Assembly (NCBI RefSeq): GCF_020524585.1
Contig: NZ_JAIVLK010000008.1
Coordinates: forward strand, 186,001 to 250,000
Length of the DNA stretch: 64,000 bases
Reading direction: 5' to 3'
Source of the DNA: Celeribacter naphthalenivorans
GTDB taxonomy: Bacteria > Pseudomonadota > Alphaproteobacteria > Rhodobacterales > Rhodobacteraceae
The number at the start of each line of letters is the position of its first letter. The first letter of the stretch is position 1. The translations under genes were made by a program, and so were the position numbers. Shown piece after piece: positions 8,066 to 17,114 of the stretch. The notes beneath the pieces were generated by a model. That model was not told the origin of the DNA. It saw nothing but the letters and a program-made list of their open reading frames with translations, and made no database searches.

Positions 8066-10705
8066 TTATTCAGCGGCTTTCTTCTTCGCCGGAGCTTTCT
8101 TTGCGGCCGGTTTTTTGGCCGCCGCTTTCTTCGGGGCCGCCTTTTTCTTGGCGGGGGCTTTCTTGCCGCTCTTCGCCGCCTTTTCTGCAATCAGCTCGAC
8201 CGCCTGATCCATGGTCAGGTCTTCGGGCTTGACGTCTTTCGGCAGCGTCGCGTTGACCTTTTCCCATTTCACATAGGGACCATAGCGGCCTTCCATCACC
8301 TGCACCGGACCTCCATCGGGGTGATCACCCAGCTCTTTGAGCGGTTTTGCCGCCGCAGAACGTCCGCGACCCGGGTTGTTGCGCTTGTCGGTGATCAGCT
8401 CGACCGCGCGGTTCATACCGCATTCGAATACGTCGTTCGGGTCCTTGAGATTGGCGTAAACCGGCTTCGCCTCATCTGGCAACTGGTGCATGAGGTACGG
8501 TCCGAAGCGGCCAAAATTGGCCTTGATCATGCCGCCATCCGGGTGCTCGCCGATCTCGCGGGGCAGGGACAGAAGCGTGAGCGCTTTTTCAAGGTCCATG
8601 TCGTCCTTCGACCAGCCTTTCGGCAGGGAGGCCCGCGGCGGTTTCTTGTTCTCCGGCGTTGGTTCTCCGCGCTGCACATAGGGTCCGAAACGCCCGGCCT
8701 TGAGCCAGATCTCATCGCCGGCATCCTCGCCCAAAAGCCGCTCGTCACCCTCGGCGCCTTCGCCCGCAATCGGGCGCGTGTAGGTGCACTCGGGGTAGTT
8801 CGAACAGCCGACAAAACCGCCGGTGCGCGAGGTTTTAAGGTGCAGAGAGCCTTGCCCGCATTTCGGGCAGACGCGCGGGTCAGAGCCGTCTTCGCGCGGC
8901 GGATAAAGCTGCGGAGCCAAAGCTTCGTCAAGTTTATCAAGCACTTCGGAGATGCGCAGGTCAGAGGTCTCAGCGATGGCCGCATGGAAATCGCGCCAGA
9001 ATTTCGCCAGAACCTCTTTGTAATCGAGATCGCCTGCCGAAATTTCGTCGAGTTCTTCCTCCAAATTGGCGGTGAACTCATAGCCCACATATTTGCGGAA
9101 GAAATTCATCAGGAAGATCGTGACGATCCGGCCCTTGTCCTCGGGGATCAGGCGGTTCTGTTCCTTGCGGACATATTCGCGGTCCACGATGGTCGAGAGC
9201 ACTGAGGCGTAGGTGGACGGACGCCCGATGCCGAGCTCTTCCATCCGTTTCACCAAGGTTGCCTCGGTGTAGCGCGGCGGCGGGTTGGTGTGGTGTTGAA
9301 GCCCCAGAACGGCGTCTTCCGCGCCCAACACGGCCTCTTTCTCCGCGGCTTCGGCTTTCAGCGCGCCTGCGACTTTTTTCAGAGCCTCGCCCTGCATGAT
9401 CTGCGGCAGGCGGCCTTCGTCGTCCTCATCCACATCGTCGCGGCCCTCGGTGTAAACCGCCATGAAGCCGTCGAAGACCACGACCTGACCGGTGGCGCGC
9501 AGCACGACCTCCTGGTCGTCCGACATGATGTCGACTGTGGTGCGTTCGAGTTTCGCGCCTTCCATCTGGCACGCAATCGTGCGCTTCCAGATCAGGTCGT
9601 AGAGTTTGCGCTGGTCGCTATCCGTCAGGTTCACCTTGTCGGGGGCGGCGAACATATCCGTCGGGCGGATACATTCGTGGGCTTCCTGCGCGTTCTTCGC
9701 TTTGTTTTTGTAAATGCGCGGCGAGGAGGGGACATATTTGTCGCCATAGCGATCCTTGATCGCGTCGCGTGCTTGGGCCACGGCCTCGGGCGCCATGTCG
9801 ATGCCGTCGGTCCGCATATAGGTGATCAGACCGGCCTCGTAGAGCCGCTGCGCCGCGTTCATGGTCTGACGCGCGCCCATGCCGAACTTGCGGCTGGCCT
9901 CTTGCTGAAGCGTCGAGGTCATGAAGGGCGCCGATGGGTTGCGGGAGCCGGGTTTGGCCTCCACGGAGGCAACTTTGAGCGCACGCGAGGACACGGCCTG
10001 AACGGCCATTTCGGCGCTCATCCGGTCTTTCAAATCGAATTTATCGAGTTTTTTTCCGGAAAGCTGCGTCAGGCGCGCTTCGAAATTCTGGCCGCGCGGC
10101 GTCTCGAGCATCGCCTTCACCGACCAGTATTCCTGCGGATTAAAGGCCTCGATCTCCATCTCGCGTTCGACGATCAGGCGCAGGCACACAGATTGCACAC
10201 GGCCCGCCGAGCGCGCGCCCGGCAGTTTGCGCCACAGAACCGGCGAAAGGTTGAAACCCACGAGATAATCCAGCGCCCGGCGCGCCAGATAGGCGTCGAC
10301 CAGCGGCACGTCCACTTGGCGCGGGCTTTTCATCGCTTCCAAAATGGCGGGCTTGGTGATGGCATTGAAGGTCACGCGCGACACGGCGGTCGATTTCTTG
10401 ATCGCCCGGCGTTTGGTCAGCGCCTCTTGCAAGTGCCACGAGATGGCTTCGCCTTCGCGATCAGGGTCGGTCGCGAGGATCAGTTCGTCATCGTCTTTCA
10501 ATGCATCCGCGATGGCCTTGACGTGTTTGCGGCTGTCGGCGCCGATCTCCCAGGTCATGTCGAAATCGTTGTCGGTGTCGACAGAGCCATCTTTGGGCGG
10601 CAGATCGCGCACGTGCCCGTAGGAGGCCAGCACCGTGTAATCCTTGCCGAGGTACTTGTTGATCGTTTTGGCCTTGGCGGGGGATTCGACAACAACAACT
10701 GGCAT
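8066..10705 (-). CDS. topA: DNA topoisomerase I (type IA)
   Basis: Type IA topoisomerase of 879 residues that relaxes negative supercoils by single-strand passage. The Toprim domain starts the protein (VVVESPAKAKTINKYLG, then DPDREGEAISWH), and the catalytic Tyr is in GLITYMRTDG near residue 295. One Cys4 zinc module is clear (CPKCGQG...CSNYPEC), followed by alphaproteobacterial repeats (FGPYVQRGE, FGRFGPYLM, GRYGPYVKW) and a Lys/Ala-rich tail made of KKAPAKKKAA-like repeats, probably for DNA contact. dprA lies upstream on the same strand, as in many Rhodobacteraceae, but a plus-strand gene separates them here. Confidence 0.97.
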   Translation of the reverse strand: MPVVVVESPAKAKTINKYLGKDYTVLASYGHVRDLPPKDGSVDTDNDFDMTWEIGADSRKHVKAIADALKDDDELILATDPDREGEAISWHLQEALTKRRAIKKSTAVSRVTFNAITKPAILEAMKSPRQVDVPLVDAYLARRALDYLVGFNLSPVLWRKLPGARSAGRVQSVCLRLIVEREMEIEAFNPQEYWSVKAMLETPRGQNFEARLTQLSGKKLDKFDLKDRMSAEMAVQAVSSRALKVASVEAKPGSRNPSAPFMTSTLQQEASRKFGMGARQTMNAAQRLYEAGLITYMRTDGIDMAPEAVAQARDAIKDRYGDKYVPSSPRIYKNKAKNAQEAHECIRPTDMFAAPDKVNLTDSDQRKLYDLIWKRTIACQMEGAKLERTTVDIMSDDQEVVLRATGQVVVFDGFMAVYTEGRDDVDEDDEGRLPQIMQGEALKKVAGALKAEAAEKEAVLGAEDAVLGLQHHTNPPPRYTEATLVKRMEELGIGRPSTYASVLSTIVDREYVRKEQNRLIPEDKGRIVTIFLMNFFRKYVGYEFTANLEEELDEISAGDLDYKEVLAKFWRDFHAAIAETSDLRISEVLDKLDEALAPQLYPPREDGSDPRVCPKCGQGSLHLKTSRTGGFVGCSNYPECTYTRPIAGEGAEGDERLLGEDAGDEIWLKAGRFGPYVQRGEPTPENKKPPRASLPKGWSKDDMDLEKALTLLSLPREIGEHPDGGMIKANFGRFGPYLMHQLPDEAKPVYANLKDPNDVFECGMNRAVELITDKRNNPGRGRSAAAKPLKELGDHPDGGPVQVMEGRYGPYVKWEKVNATLPKDVKPEDLTMDQAVELIAEKAAKSGKKAPAKKKAAPKKAAAKKPAAKKAPAKKKAAE

Positions 10706-10869
10706 AGAGGGTCCTTAAGATTCTCGGGTGACTGGGGCCTATGGCGGCGGAAAATGGGGGCAGGCTATGAGAAATGTCAATGGACTGCACAGATTATTGT
10801 TCCAATGAGCATGGGTTTTCGAAAGAGTTGCGATGAATTGCCCCAGTGTTCCAAGTTGCGGAGTTTTCC

Positions 10870-11325
10870 ATGCGTGCCCTCTTTTTCTCTGTCGTTTTGT
10901 CCTTTGCCGTGACCCCTCCTGTGGTCGCTCAGGACTGGCATGAACCCGCGCGTGGCAGTCTTGAACGCACGCAGATCATGAATGCGGTTCGTCCTGTGAT
11001 CGAATGGCGGCTGGGCGCGCCGGTGGAGTTTGTCGTCTATGAATTGCGCTCCACGGGGAAGCGGGCCTTTGCCAGCCTCGCGCCGCAGCGTCCCGGCGGT
11101 GGCACGATCGACATCCGCGAGGTGCCCATGGTGCGCTATTGGGGAGATGATGCGTCCTATTTCGAAGAGGTCGGAGGCCTTGACGTGATCGCTTTTCTGA
11201 TCCGCGAGGGCGATCAATGGGCCGTGGTGGATCATAGCATTGGCGCGACGGATGTCTGGTTCGCGAGCGAACCCTATTGTACCGTATTTCCGGAGCTTTT
11301 GTTTGACTATTGCCCGCTGAACTGA
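10870..11325 (+). CDS. Secreted hypothetical protein
   Basis: Small protein of 151 residues with a clean signal peptide (MRALFFSVVLSFAVTPPVVAQ). The mature part is unrecognised; it starts DWHEPARGSLERTQIMNAVRP and has VEFVVYELRS and a Cys pair near the end. This recalls periplasmic proteins of unknown function rather than an enzyme. ATG at 10870 is chosen because the signal peptide begins there. It lies on the opposite strand between topA and dprA. Its stop codon falls in a 15-bp tandem duplication. Confidence 0.7.
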   Translation: MRALFFSVVLSFAVTPPVVAQDWHEPARGSLERTQIMNAVRPVIEWRLGAPVEFVVYELRSTGKRAFASLAPQRPGGGTIDIREVPMVRYWGDDASYFEEVGGLDVIAFLIREGDQWAVVDHSIGATDVWFASEPYCTVFPELLFDYCPLN

Positions 11326-11340
11326 TGCCCGCTGAACTGA
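11311..11340 (+). repeat. 15-bp tandem duplication over a stop codon
   Basis: TGCCCGCTGAACTGA occurs twice head to tail. The first copy supplies the last codons and stop (C-P-L-N-stop) of the secreted protein gene; the second is 3' of it and in frame. It looks like a recent replication-slippage duplication. Confidence 0.85.
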
Positions 11341-11349
11341 CCTCATCCC

Positions 11350-12534
11350 CTATCCAAGCGCCAGCATCCCACCGGGTTTGCGGGCGATGCGACCATCCAA
11401 TTCGAGGCTGAGGATTTCCGCGCTGGCGCGGTCTGCGGTGACGCCGAGATCGCGGATCAGGTCGTCCTCGGGCAGGGGCGCGCCTGCGAGACGGGCGAGG
11501 ATCTCGGTATGAAGGGCGGCGTGATCGGCGAGGCTGCGCATCTCGGCGGGGGCTTCGGGCACGGGGATCGCGTCCTGTGGCGTTTCCATCGCGGTCTGCG
11601 CCAGAGGCGAGGCGGCGGCCAGCGTGTCCATGACATCGCGCGCGCCGCGAATGAGCGTCGCCCCGTCACGCAGCAGGATATTGCAGCCCGCAGAACGCGC
11701 ATCAAAGGGATGTCCCGGCACCGCCATGACTTCGCGCCCCTGATCGAGCGCGTTGCCAGCGGTCAACAATGAACCCGAGCGCGCGGCGGCTTCAATCACG
11801 ATGGTGGCGCGCGACAGGCCGGAGACTATGCGGTTGCGCATCGGGAAATGCCGGGCGAAGGGCTTCATCCCGAACGGTTGCTCGGAGATCAACAGACCGC
11901 TCTCTGCGATGCTGTGATAGAGCGCCGTGTTCTCCGTCGGGTAAATCTCATCGAGACCGCCCGCGAGAACGGCGAGGGTGCCTGTGTCCAAAGCGGCCTC
12001 ATGCGCGGTGGCATCGATGCCGCGTGCAAGGCCAGAGGCGATGGCAAAGCCTTCCTCGCCCAGTTCTCGCGCCAAAGTCCGGGTAAAGCGATGTCCCAAA
12101 GATGACGCATTGCGAGCGCCGACCACGGCCAATGTGGGGCGTTCGAACAGCGACAGATCGCCCTTGACCCAGATCGCGGGCGGGGCGTCGTCGATGAGGG
12201 CCAAAAGCGGCGGGTAGTCGGGATCGGAGCGCAGGATCAGCCGCGCGCCATGTTTACGGCCCGCGCGCAACTCGGCGTCGATCACGCCCTGAGGGCAAAT
12301 CTGATAGTCGGAAACACCGGCCTGACGCGCAATCGCGGGCAGGGCGTCCAAGGCCGTCTGCGCATCGCCATGTTCACTCAAAAGCCGGTAAAAGGTGCTG
12401 ACGCCAACGCGTCTGGAGCGCAAGAGCCGGAGCCAATTGGCCCTATCTTCCACGGTGTGGGGTGGGGTGAGGGGGTGGTGGGAAGGGATGAACTCCAATG
12501 AACCAACTCTCTCCGTCTCTTGCCCCATCACCAT
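11350..12534 (-). CDS. dprA: DNA-processing protein DprA
   Basis: 394 residues, the usual length for alphaproteobacterial DprA (Smf), which binds incoming single-stranded DNA and loads RecA during natural transformation. The extended Rossmann fold is clear: VVGARNASSLGHRFT, then GLARGIDATAHEAAL and GGLDEIYPTENTALY. An N-terminal helical domain and a C-terminal winged-helix-like part (DLGVTADRASAEILSLELDGRI) flank it. Two in-frame ATGs lie at the start (12534 and 12528), neither with a strong ribosome binding site. Confidence 0.95.
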   Translation of the reverse strand: MVMGQETERVGSLEFIPSHHPLTPPHTVEDRANWLRLLRSRRVGVSTFYRLLSEHGDAQTALDALPAIARQAGVSDYQICPQGVIDAELRAGRKHGARLILRSDPDYPPLLALIDDAPPAIWVKGDLSLFERPTLAVVGARNASSLGHRFTRTLARELGEEGFAIASGLARGIDATAHEAALDTGTLAVLAGGLDEIYPTENTALYHSIAESGLLISEQPFGMKPFARHFPMRNRIVSGLSRATIVIEAAARSGSLLTAGNALDQGREVMAVPGHPFDARSAGCNILLRDGATLIRGARDVMDTLAAASPLAQTAMETPQDAIPVPEAPAEMRSLADHAALHTEILARLAGAPLPEDDLIRDLGVTADRASAEILSLELDGRIARKPGGMLALG

Positions 12535-12644
12535 CGCGCAAAATGGTTAATGAGGTGTTACCACAAATCGGAAAGATTGGATTTTAGCCAAGTGCGAGAC
12601 GATTTTTTGCCGGAATATTTACCGGACGTGCGTCGGTTTTCGCA

Positions 12645-12679
12645 AAAGCGGCCCGAAATGACGCATATCGGGCCGCTTT
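12645..12679 (-). terminator. Strong 12-bp hairpin terminator
   Basis: AAAGCGGCCCGA (12645-12656) pairs perfectly with TCGGGCCGCTTT (12668-12679) around an 11-base loop, followed on the minus strand by TTTTGCG. It lies downstream of tldD and upstream of dprA on the same strand and probably ends the tldD transcript. Confidence 0.75.
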
Positions 12680-12742
12680 GTTCATAAAGGTTAACGTAGG
12701 CTTGGGCGCGAGGGGCTTGGACAGAATCGCACTCTGCAGCGC

Positions 12743-14164
12743 TCAGGCTGCGGAGCCCCCAACCGTCAGCCCGCCGATCAGCAAGGTCGGCTGACCCACA
12801 CCCACCGGCACCCATTGTCCTTGTTTGCCGCAATTGCCGACGCCCGGATCGAGCGCCATGTCATTGCCGACCGCGCGAATCTGTTTCATGGCGGTGGCGC
12901 CGTCGCCAATCAGGGTCGCACCCTTCACTGGCGCGCCGATGCGACCGTTCTCGACACGGTAAGCCTCGGTGCAGTTGAAGACGAATTTGCCGTTGGTGAT
13001 GTCGACCTGCCCGCCGGAAAAGCCCACGGCATAGATGCCGTTCTTCATATCGGCGAGGATCTCGTCCGGCGCCGCATCGCCGCCCAACATATAAGTGTTG
13101 GTCATGCGCGGCATCGGCGCGTGGGCATAGCTTTCGCGCCGCCCGTTGCCGGTGGGGGGCACGCCCATAAGTCGCGCGTTCTGGCGGTCCTGCATGTAGC
13201 CGACGAGGATGCCGTCTTCGATGAGGGTGGTTTTCTCAGACGGCGTGCCCTCGTCATCCACCGAGATTGACCCACGCCGATCCGGGATGGTGCCGTCGTC
13301 CAACACCGTGACGCCCTTGGCGGCGACCTGTTGGCCCATGAGGCCAGCGAAGGCGGAGGTTTTCTTGCGGTTGAAATCGCCCTCAAGCCCGTGGCCGACA
13401 GCTTCGTGCAGCAACACGCCCGGCCAGCCCGGTCCAAGAGCAACCTCCATCACGCCCGCAGGGGCAGGGACGGCGTCGAGGTTCACCACGGCGATGCGCA
13501 GAGCCTCGCGCGCCACGCCTTGCCAGTGATCGGGTGCGATGAGACCCGTGAGGCCAAAGCGCCCGCCACCCCCCGCAGAGCCACTTTCGCGACGACCGTT
13601 CTGTTCGACGATGACTGCAATCGACAGCCGCGCCATCGGGCGGATGTCGGAGGTCAGCCCGCCTTCGGGGCGCAGGATATAGACTTCTTGGTGAGAGGCC
13701 GCGAGCGAGGCAGTGACCTGCACCACGCGCGAATCGAGTGCCCGCAGGTAGTCGTCGATCTCTTTCAATGTGTCGATCTTGACGTCAAAGGCCGCGCCTT
13801 CGAGCGGGTTTTCGTCGGTATAAAGATGCACATTCGTGGCCCGCGGCGCCTCGGCCAGCGTGCCGCCGCCCGCGCCCACGGCGAGACGGGCGGTCTCGGC
13901 GGCGCGGCGGATGGCCTGTTCGGAAATCTCGGTCGAATGGGCGTAACCCGCCGTCTCGCCACGCACGGCGCGCAGGCCGAATCCTTCGGAGGCGTCATAG
14001 GAGGCGGTGCGAATCCGTCCGTCGTCCAAAACCAGACCCTCAGAGGTGCGGCGCTCGAGGAAAAGTTCGCCGTCATCGGCGCCCGCGACAGCGTCGCGCA
14101 GGATCGCGAGGGAGCTTTCCAATTCGATCGCATTTGTAAATGGGTCAAAACGTCTCGAATTCAC
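12743..14164 (-). CDS. tldD: Metalloprotease TldD
   Basis: 473 residues, full length for TldD, the zinc-protease partner of TldE/PmbA that degrades or matures unfolded and modified peptides. The metal motif HEAVGHGLEGD (HExxxH) is near residue 255 and the C-terminal GSCGKQGQ-like block is present as GNCGKQGQWVPVG. The GTG at 14162-14164 is supported by AAGGGAG eight bases upstream. It is divergent from coxB, with an FNR-type box in the shared promoter region. No tldE lies nearby, which is usual. Confidence 0.95.
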   Translation of the reverse strand: MNSRRFDPFTNAIELESSLAILRDAVAGADDGELFLERRTSEGLVLDDGRIRTASYDASEGFGLRAVRGETAGYAHSTEISEQAIRRAAETARLAVGAGGGTLAEAPRATNVHLYTDENPLEGAAFDVKIDTLKEIDDYLRALDSRVVQVTASLAASHQEVYILRPEGGLTSDIRPMARLSIAVIVEQNGRRESGSAGGGGRFGLTGLIAPDHWQGVAREALRIAVVNLDAVPAPAGVMEVALGPGWPGVLLHEAVGHGLEGDFNRKKTSAFAGLMGQQVAAKGVTVLDDGTIPDRRGSISVDDEGTPSEKTTLIEDGILVGYMQDRQNARLMGVPPTGNGRRESYAHAPMPRMTNTYMLGGDAAPDEILADMKNGIYAVGFSGGQVDITNGKFVFNCTEAYRVENGRIGAPVKGATLIGDGATAMKQIRAVGNDMALDPGVGNCGKQGQWVPVGVGQPTLLIGGLTVGGSAA

Positions 14165-14183
14165 AGATTTTCTCCCTTTGGAC

Positions 14184-14197
14184 TTGATCTAGATCAA
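14184..14197. promoter_or_regulatory. FnrL/FNR-type box
   Basis: TTGATCTAGATCAA is a perfect match to the FNR/FnrL consensus TTGAT-N4-ATCAA and is fully palindromic. It lies 20 bp upstream of the tldD start and about 144 bp upstream of coxB. FnrL represses aerobic aa3-type oxidase genes in some Rhodobacteraceae, so oxygen control of the coxB operon is plausible, but regulation of tldD cannot be excluded. Confidence 0.7.
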
Positions 14198-14340
14198 AAA
14201 AGTGGCTCAAACAGATGGGGAATTCTTGTCCCATCACGCCTAATATGGTTTTTGATAGGGCAGACTCAAATGAAAATGCACCCGGAAGACCGGGGCAGCC
14301 GTCGGGGAGCCAACCCTGATTGCAACCTAGGGAAGAGACT

Positions 14341-15285
14341 ATGCGCATAAAATCTTTCGGGTCCGCTCGGGCGGCCACTCTTTTTGCAACTATGTCCGGG
14401 GCCTTGAGCGCCGCGACGGGCGCCTGGGCTCAGGACGGCGAGCTTTTGGGCGCGCCTGAGCCCGGCAAAATGGGCTTTCAAGCCCCGGCGACCGAGCTTG
14501 CCCGCGACCTTCAAGGTCTCGATCACATGCTTTTGGTGATCATCACGGTGATCGTGGCCTTCGTGGCGGCACTCATCCTCTGGGTGATCGTGCGCTACAA
14601 CCGCAAGGCCAACAAGACGCCCGCGACCTTCACCCACAACACGCCGATCGAAGTGGCCTGGACCATCGTGCCGATTCTGATCCTTGTGGTCATCGGGGCG
14701 TTCTCGCTTCCGGTGCTGTTCAAGCAACAGGAAATCCCGGATGGCGACATCTACATCAAGGTGACGGGCTATCAGTGGTTCTGGGGCTATGAATATGTTG
14801 ACGAAGGTTTTTCCTTTGACAGCTACCTTCTGGGCCACCCGGCCAATATGACCGATGAGGATATCGCCGCGGGCGGTCGCAGCTATGTGCTGAACGACGC
14901 GATGCGTGCAAAACTGGTCAAAGCGGGCTACACTGAGGATCAGTTCCTTCTGGCCACCGACACCAAGGTTGTCGTGCCGGTTGGTAAGACGATTGTGATG
15001 GGTGTGACCGGCGCGGATGTGATCCACAGCTGGACAATCCCGGCCTTTGGCGTGAAACAGGATGCCGTTCCGGGCCGTGTGGCCGAGCTTTGGTTCAAAG
15101 CGGAGAAAACCGGCACCTTCTTCGGTCAATGTTCGGAACTTTGCGGCAAGGATCACGCCTATATGCCGATCACCGTTCAGGTGGTGGAGCAGGACGAGTA
15201 TGACGCCTGGCTCCTTCAGGCCAAAGAGCTCTACGCCGCCAATGAGGCCGCTCCGAGCAACATCCGACTGGCCTCTGCCGACTGA
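14341..15285 (+). CDS. coxB: Cytochrome c oxidase subunit II (aa3 type)
   Basis: 314 residues; receives electrons from cytochrome c through the dinuclear CuA centre. There is a signal peptide (MRIKSFGSARAATLFATMSG... to GAWAQ) and two transmembrane helices (LLVIITVIVAFVAALILWVI and IVPILILVVIGAFSLPVLF). The aromatic YQWFWGYEY loop and the CuA motif CSELCGKDHAYM near residue 265 are intact. ATG at 14341 is preceded by GGAAGAG. It is the first gene of the oxidase operon; the subunit I gene is not in this window. Also called ctaC. Confidence 0.97.
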   Translation: MRIKSFGSARAATLFATMSGALSAATGAWAQDGELLGAPEPGKMGFQAPATELARDLQGLDHMLLVIITVIVAFVAALILWVIVRYNRKANKTPATFTHNTPIEVAWTIVPILILVVIGAFSLPVLFKQQEIPDGDIYIKVTGYQWFWGYEYVDEGFSFDSYLLGHPANMTDEDIAAGGRSYVLNDAMRAKLVKAGYTEDQFLLATDTKVVVPVGKTIVMGVTGADVIHSWTIPAFGVKQDAVPGRVAELWFKAEKTGTFFGQCSELCGKDHAYMPITVQVVEQDEYDAWLLQAKELYAANEAAPSNIRLASAD

Positions 15286-15298
15286 CTTTTTCGGGTGA

Positions 15299-15325
15299 GG
15301 GCGGATCAACCGCCCCGCCTTTCTT
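15299..15325 (+). terminator. Weak intra-operon hairpin
   Basis: GGGCGG (15299-15304) pairs with CCGCCC (15310-15315) and is followed by a pyrimidine-rich CGCCTTTCTTT. It sits between coxB and ctaB and could act as a partial terminator that lowers expression of the assembly genes relative to subunit II. Confidence 0.4.
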
Positions 15326-15395
15326 TGCCCACGCACGCCCCCATGAAGAGACGAAATGTCCGCTTGGGGGCATACGCACAACTGGAAGTGACGCG

Positions 15396-16334
15396 ATGAC
15401 TGACGCGACGATCGTATTGGATGACAACCATGAAGCGGGCTTTGGCGATTATTTCGCCTTGTTGAAGCCGCGCGTCATGTCGCTGGTCGTCTTTACCGCT
15501 TTTGCGGGTCTGATCGTGGCGCCGGGTGGCATCCATCCCTTCCTCGGCTTCTTCGCCATTCTCTGCATCGCCATCGGCGGCGGTGCCTCCGGCGCGCTGA
15601 ACATGTGGTATGACAGCGACATCGATATGGTGATGAAGCGCACCAAGTCGCGCCCGATCCCGGCGGGGAAAGTCACCCGTGGTGAGGCGCTTGGTTTTGG
15701 TCTGACGCTTTCGGCCTTTTCCGTCGTGATGCTCTATCTGGCGACCAACTGGGTGGCCGCCGCTCTGTTGGCCTTCACGATCTTTTTCTATGCGGTGGTC
15801 TACACCATGTGGCTCAAACGCGCGACGCCGCAGAACATCGTGATCGGCGGGGCCTCTGGCGCGCTGCCTCCGATGATCGGCTGGGCCGCTGTCACGGGCG
15901 ACATCACCCTGTCGTCTGTCCTGATGTTCATGCTGATCTTCATGTGGACGCCGCCGCATTTCTGGTCGCTCGCCCTGTTCATGAACGCCGATTACGACAA
16001 GGCGAAAGTGCCGATGCTGACCGTGACCCACGGCAAACGCGCGACCCGCAATCACATCCTCGTCTACACCATCCTTTTGGCCGGTTTTGCCGCCGCGATG
16101 TTCGCCACACCTCTGGCGGGCTGGAGCTATCTGATCGTCGCCGTGGTGATGAACGCCGCCTTCCTGCGCGGGGCCGTTGTGCTTTGGCGTCGCAATGAGG
16201 AAGAGGCCGAGGCGGATAACTACAAGGCCGAGCGCGCGTTTTTCAAACTGTCGCTGGCCTACACTTTCCTGCATTTCATGGCTCTGATGGCCGATAAGGC
16301 GCTCTTTGCCTTTGGTATTGGAGGCCCGTTCTAA
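15396..16334 (+). CDS. ctaB: Protohaem IX farnesyltransferase
   Basis: UbiA-superfamily membrane prenyltransferase that makes haem O from haem B, the first step to haem A of the aa3 oxidase. The 312 residues have about eight or nine transmembrane helices. The Asp-rich motif is [15 protein letters not shown], with the family's second loop [17 protein letters not shown] and the [13 protein letters not shown] signature. It follows coxB and is separated by two bases from the small membrane protein next in line. Confidence 0.96.
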   Translation: MTDATIVLDDNHEAGFGDYFALLKPRVMSLVVFTAFAGLIVAPGGIHPFLGFFAILCIAIGGGASGALNMWYDSDIDMVMKRTKSRPIPAGKVTRGEALGFGLTLSAFSVVMLYLATNWVAAALLAFTIFFYAVVYTMWLKRATPQNIVIGGASGALPPMIGWAAVTGDITLSSVLMFMLIFMWTPPHFWSLALFMNADYDKAKVPMLTVTHGKRATRNHILVYTILLAGFAAAMFATPLAGWSYLIVAVVMNAAFLRGAVVLWRRNEEEAEADNYKAERAFFKLSLAYTFLHFMALMADKALFAFGIGGPF

Positions 16335-16335
16335 G

Positions 16336-16497
16336 ATGGCGATCACCAAACTTCACGACATGCACACGCGCCGCCGCTCCCGCAATGTGGGGCTTGGGCT
16401 GGCGCTGGGGGCCTTTGTGGTGCTTTTGCTCGGTCTGACCGTGGTCAAAGTGACCGTTCTCGACCCGTCGATCGCGGCACAGGAGGCTGGATACTGA
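16336..16497 (+). CDS. Small CoxF-like membrane protein
   Basis: A 53-residue single-span protein between ctaB and ctaG. A basic N-terminus (THRRRS-like) precedes one helix ([21 protein letters not shown]). A short open frame of this kind between ctaB and ctaG is common in alphaproteobacterial oxidase operons (CoxF-type); its role in assembly is unclear. Its stop overlaps the ATG of ctaG by one base (TGATG), which supports translation. Confidence 0.75.
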   Translation: MAITKLHDMHTRRRSRNVGLGLALGAFVVLLLGLTVVKVTVLDPSIAAQEAGY

Positions 16498-17078
16498 TGG
16501 CCGGACGTAGCCCGAAAAAGACTGTGTTCCAACTTGTGGGGGTCGTTGTCCTCATGGGCGGTCTGGCTTGGGCCTCGGTGCCGTTTTACAGCTGGTTCTG
16601 CGCGGTCACGGGCTTTGGCGGCACCACGAACGTGGCCGCGGGGGCCTCGGACACCATTCTGGACGAGACCATCAAGATCCGCTTTGACGCCAACACCGAT
16701 CAGTCGATGCCATGGGAGTTCAAACCCGTGGAAAACACGATGGAGGTTCGGATCGGCGAAACCGGGCTGGCGTTTTACGAGGCCTACAATCCGACCGACC
16801 GCGTGGTTGCAGGCACGGCGTCCTACAATGTCGCGCCCTTCGAGGCCGGCGGCTTTTTCACCAAGATCGACTGTTTCTGTTTCACCGAACAGGTGCTGAA
16901 ACCGGGGGAGCGCGTGTTGATGCCCGTGACCTTCTATGTCGATCCTGAGATCACCACCGACAGGGATGCGAAATTTATCCACCGCATCACGCTGTCGTAT
17001 ACATTCCATGAAACAGACCTGCCCGAAGACTATGCCGCATTGGAGGCGGGCACATCTTCGGACACGAGTTTGAACTAA
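16497..17078 (+). CDS. ctaG: Cytochrome c oxidase assembly protein CtaG/Cox11
   Basis: 193 residues. It is a membrane-anchored copper chaperone that delivers copper to the CuB site of subunit I. One N-terminal helix is followed by a periplasmic beta domain carrying the Cu-binding KIDCFCF (CFCF) motif and the MPVTFYVDPE block. Its start overlaps the stop of the small gene upstream. Confidence 0.95.
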   Translation: MAGRSPKKTVFQLVGVVVLMGGLAWASVPFYSWFCAVTGFGGTTNVAAGASDTILDETIKIRFDANTDQSMPWEFKPVENTMEVRIGETGLAFYEAYNPTDRVVAGTASYNVAPFEAGGFFTKIDCFCFTEQVLKPGERVLMPVTFYVDPEITTDRDAKFIHRITLSYTFHETDLPEDYAALEAGTSSDTSLN

Positions 17079-17114
17079 GCCCGAACGGGTCACCAAGGGA
17101 GAGGGACGCACACT

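Noticed and set aside
9290-10912. 540-residue open frame antisense to topA
   Set aside because: It is the mirror of a high-GC coding gene; composition is Arg/His/Gly-rich with no domain, and topA is certain.
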